Below are positions 63,767-64,000 of a stretch of 64,000 nucleotides of DNA, piece by piece; the stretch's first letter is position 1; every line of letters starts with the position of its first letter. The stretch comes from Streptomycetaceae bacterium (GTDB lineage: Bacteria; Actinomycetota; Actinomycetes; Nanopelagicales; Nanopelagicaceae). Location: assembly GCA_027483765.1 (NCBI GenBank), contig JAIXTW010000003.1:1-64000 (forward strand). Direction: 5' to 3'. A program made the position numbers and the translations under genes. Below the pieces are notes generated by a model, which did not search any database, was not told where the DNA came from, and saw only the letters and a list, made by a program, of their open reading frames with translations.

Positions 63767-64000
63767 GGCTTCTCATCCCGGTGTGCGTAACCAATCGCTT
63801 GTTGAAGAGTCGCAAATCCTCGAGCTGCCAGGAGTTCACGCAATTCATTTTGAATTGATATCAGCGCAGTTGGATTTCCAAAACTTGCAGTTCCCACCGA
63901 TACTCCTGAAGCACCGGCAAGTATTAACTCGAGTGCATCACGCCCCGATGCAACACCACCCATTCCCAGGATTGGAATGTGTGGAAGCGCAGCATGTACT
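63763..64000 (-). CDS. pyrD: Dihydroorotate dehydrogenase, C-terminal part (partial)
   Basis: The last 79 codons are in the window and the frame continues beyond position 64000. The visible part has the FMN-phosphate motif region LPHIPILGMGGVASGRDALE and ASGVSVGTASF, typical of class 1 DHODs paired with the short PyrF. An internal ATG at 63963 is not a start. pyrD and pyrF overlap by 4 bases and encode two consecutive late pyrimidine steps counting OPRT between them. Confidence 0.9.
   Translation of the reverse strand, partial: VHAALPHIPILGMGGVASGRDALELILAGASGVSVGTASFGNPTALISIQNELRELLAARGFATLQQAIGYAHRDEKP

Overview
The window looks like a chromosomal segment of a small-genome actinobacterium. 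The gene order matches the actinobacterial core: tlyA-nadK-recN-pyrG-xerD-parA-scpAB-rluB-cmk/der; pgsA-gcvH-garA-merR-bfn-merR-gcvP; pafBC-tatAC-helY; mshC and its neighbours; and pyrDF-gmk-rpoZ-coaBC-metK-priA-def-fmt-rsmB. A mycothiol ligase, a GarA homologue and an actinobacterial mIHF domain support this. Moderate GC content, gaps that are almost all under 120 bp, many 1-8 base gene overlaps and missing neighbour genes suggest a streamlined free-living lineage, perhaps the freshwater acI group (Nanopelagicales). The genus is an inference.

Layout. 1-451: 3' end of 23S rRNA, 5S rRNA and a strong terminator. 519-11947: a plus-strand block for translation, NAD(P), DNA repair, CTP synthesis and chromosome segregation, interrupted by a minus-strand parA plus ribbon-helix-helix pair. 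11948-12202: the longest gap, AT-rich with repeated ATCGAT/TCGATA motifs. 12215-22004: aroH, tyrA, a cmk-der fusion, then the pgsA/gcvH/garA/MerR/gcvP block. 22013-31998 (minus): lipoprotein N-acylation and polyprenol-phosphate mannose synthesis, an exonuclease, HelY, a lipid kinase, TatAC, PafBC and TrmI. 32058-42728: a RecB-type nuclease, MetH, a PAC2 protein, mshC, an uncharacterised three-gene module (histidine phosphatase, DUF3090, PI-kinase-like), an aldo/keto reductase and an M20 peptidase. 42844-50197: tRNA-Leu, apt, a surface acyltransferase, tdk, an alcohol dehydrogenase, two membrane proteins, a purine permease and a perfect-hairpin terminator. 50230-64000 (mostly minus): ung, an ABC ATPase, serB, hisGE, rpe, rsmB-fmt-def, priA, metK, coaBC, rpoZ, an mIHF-Gmk fusion, pyrF and a partial pyrD.

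How the genes work together. Most of the window is housekeeping, but several features stand out. Nineteen gene starts have a TANNNT -10 box only 6-8 bases upstream, usually with no Shine-Dalgarno sequence. That is the signature of leaderless transcription, and it settles several start codons and divides apparent operons into separate units. The PafBC DNA-damage regulator sits directly against trmI, with no Pup-proteasome genes between them. The conserved kinase-like/DUF3090/phosphatase trio, joined by 4-base overlaps just upstream of mshC, is the best candidate here for an undescribed system. Two domain fusions (Cmk-Der and mIHF-Gmk), a PriA without helicase motifs and an aldo/keto reductase lacking two catalytic residues are also notable. 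I saw no CRISPR array, prophage, insertion sequence or secretion or defence island.
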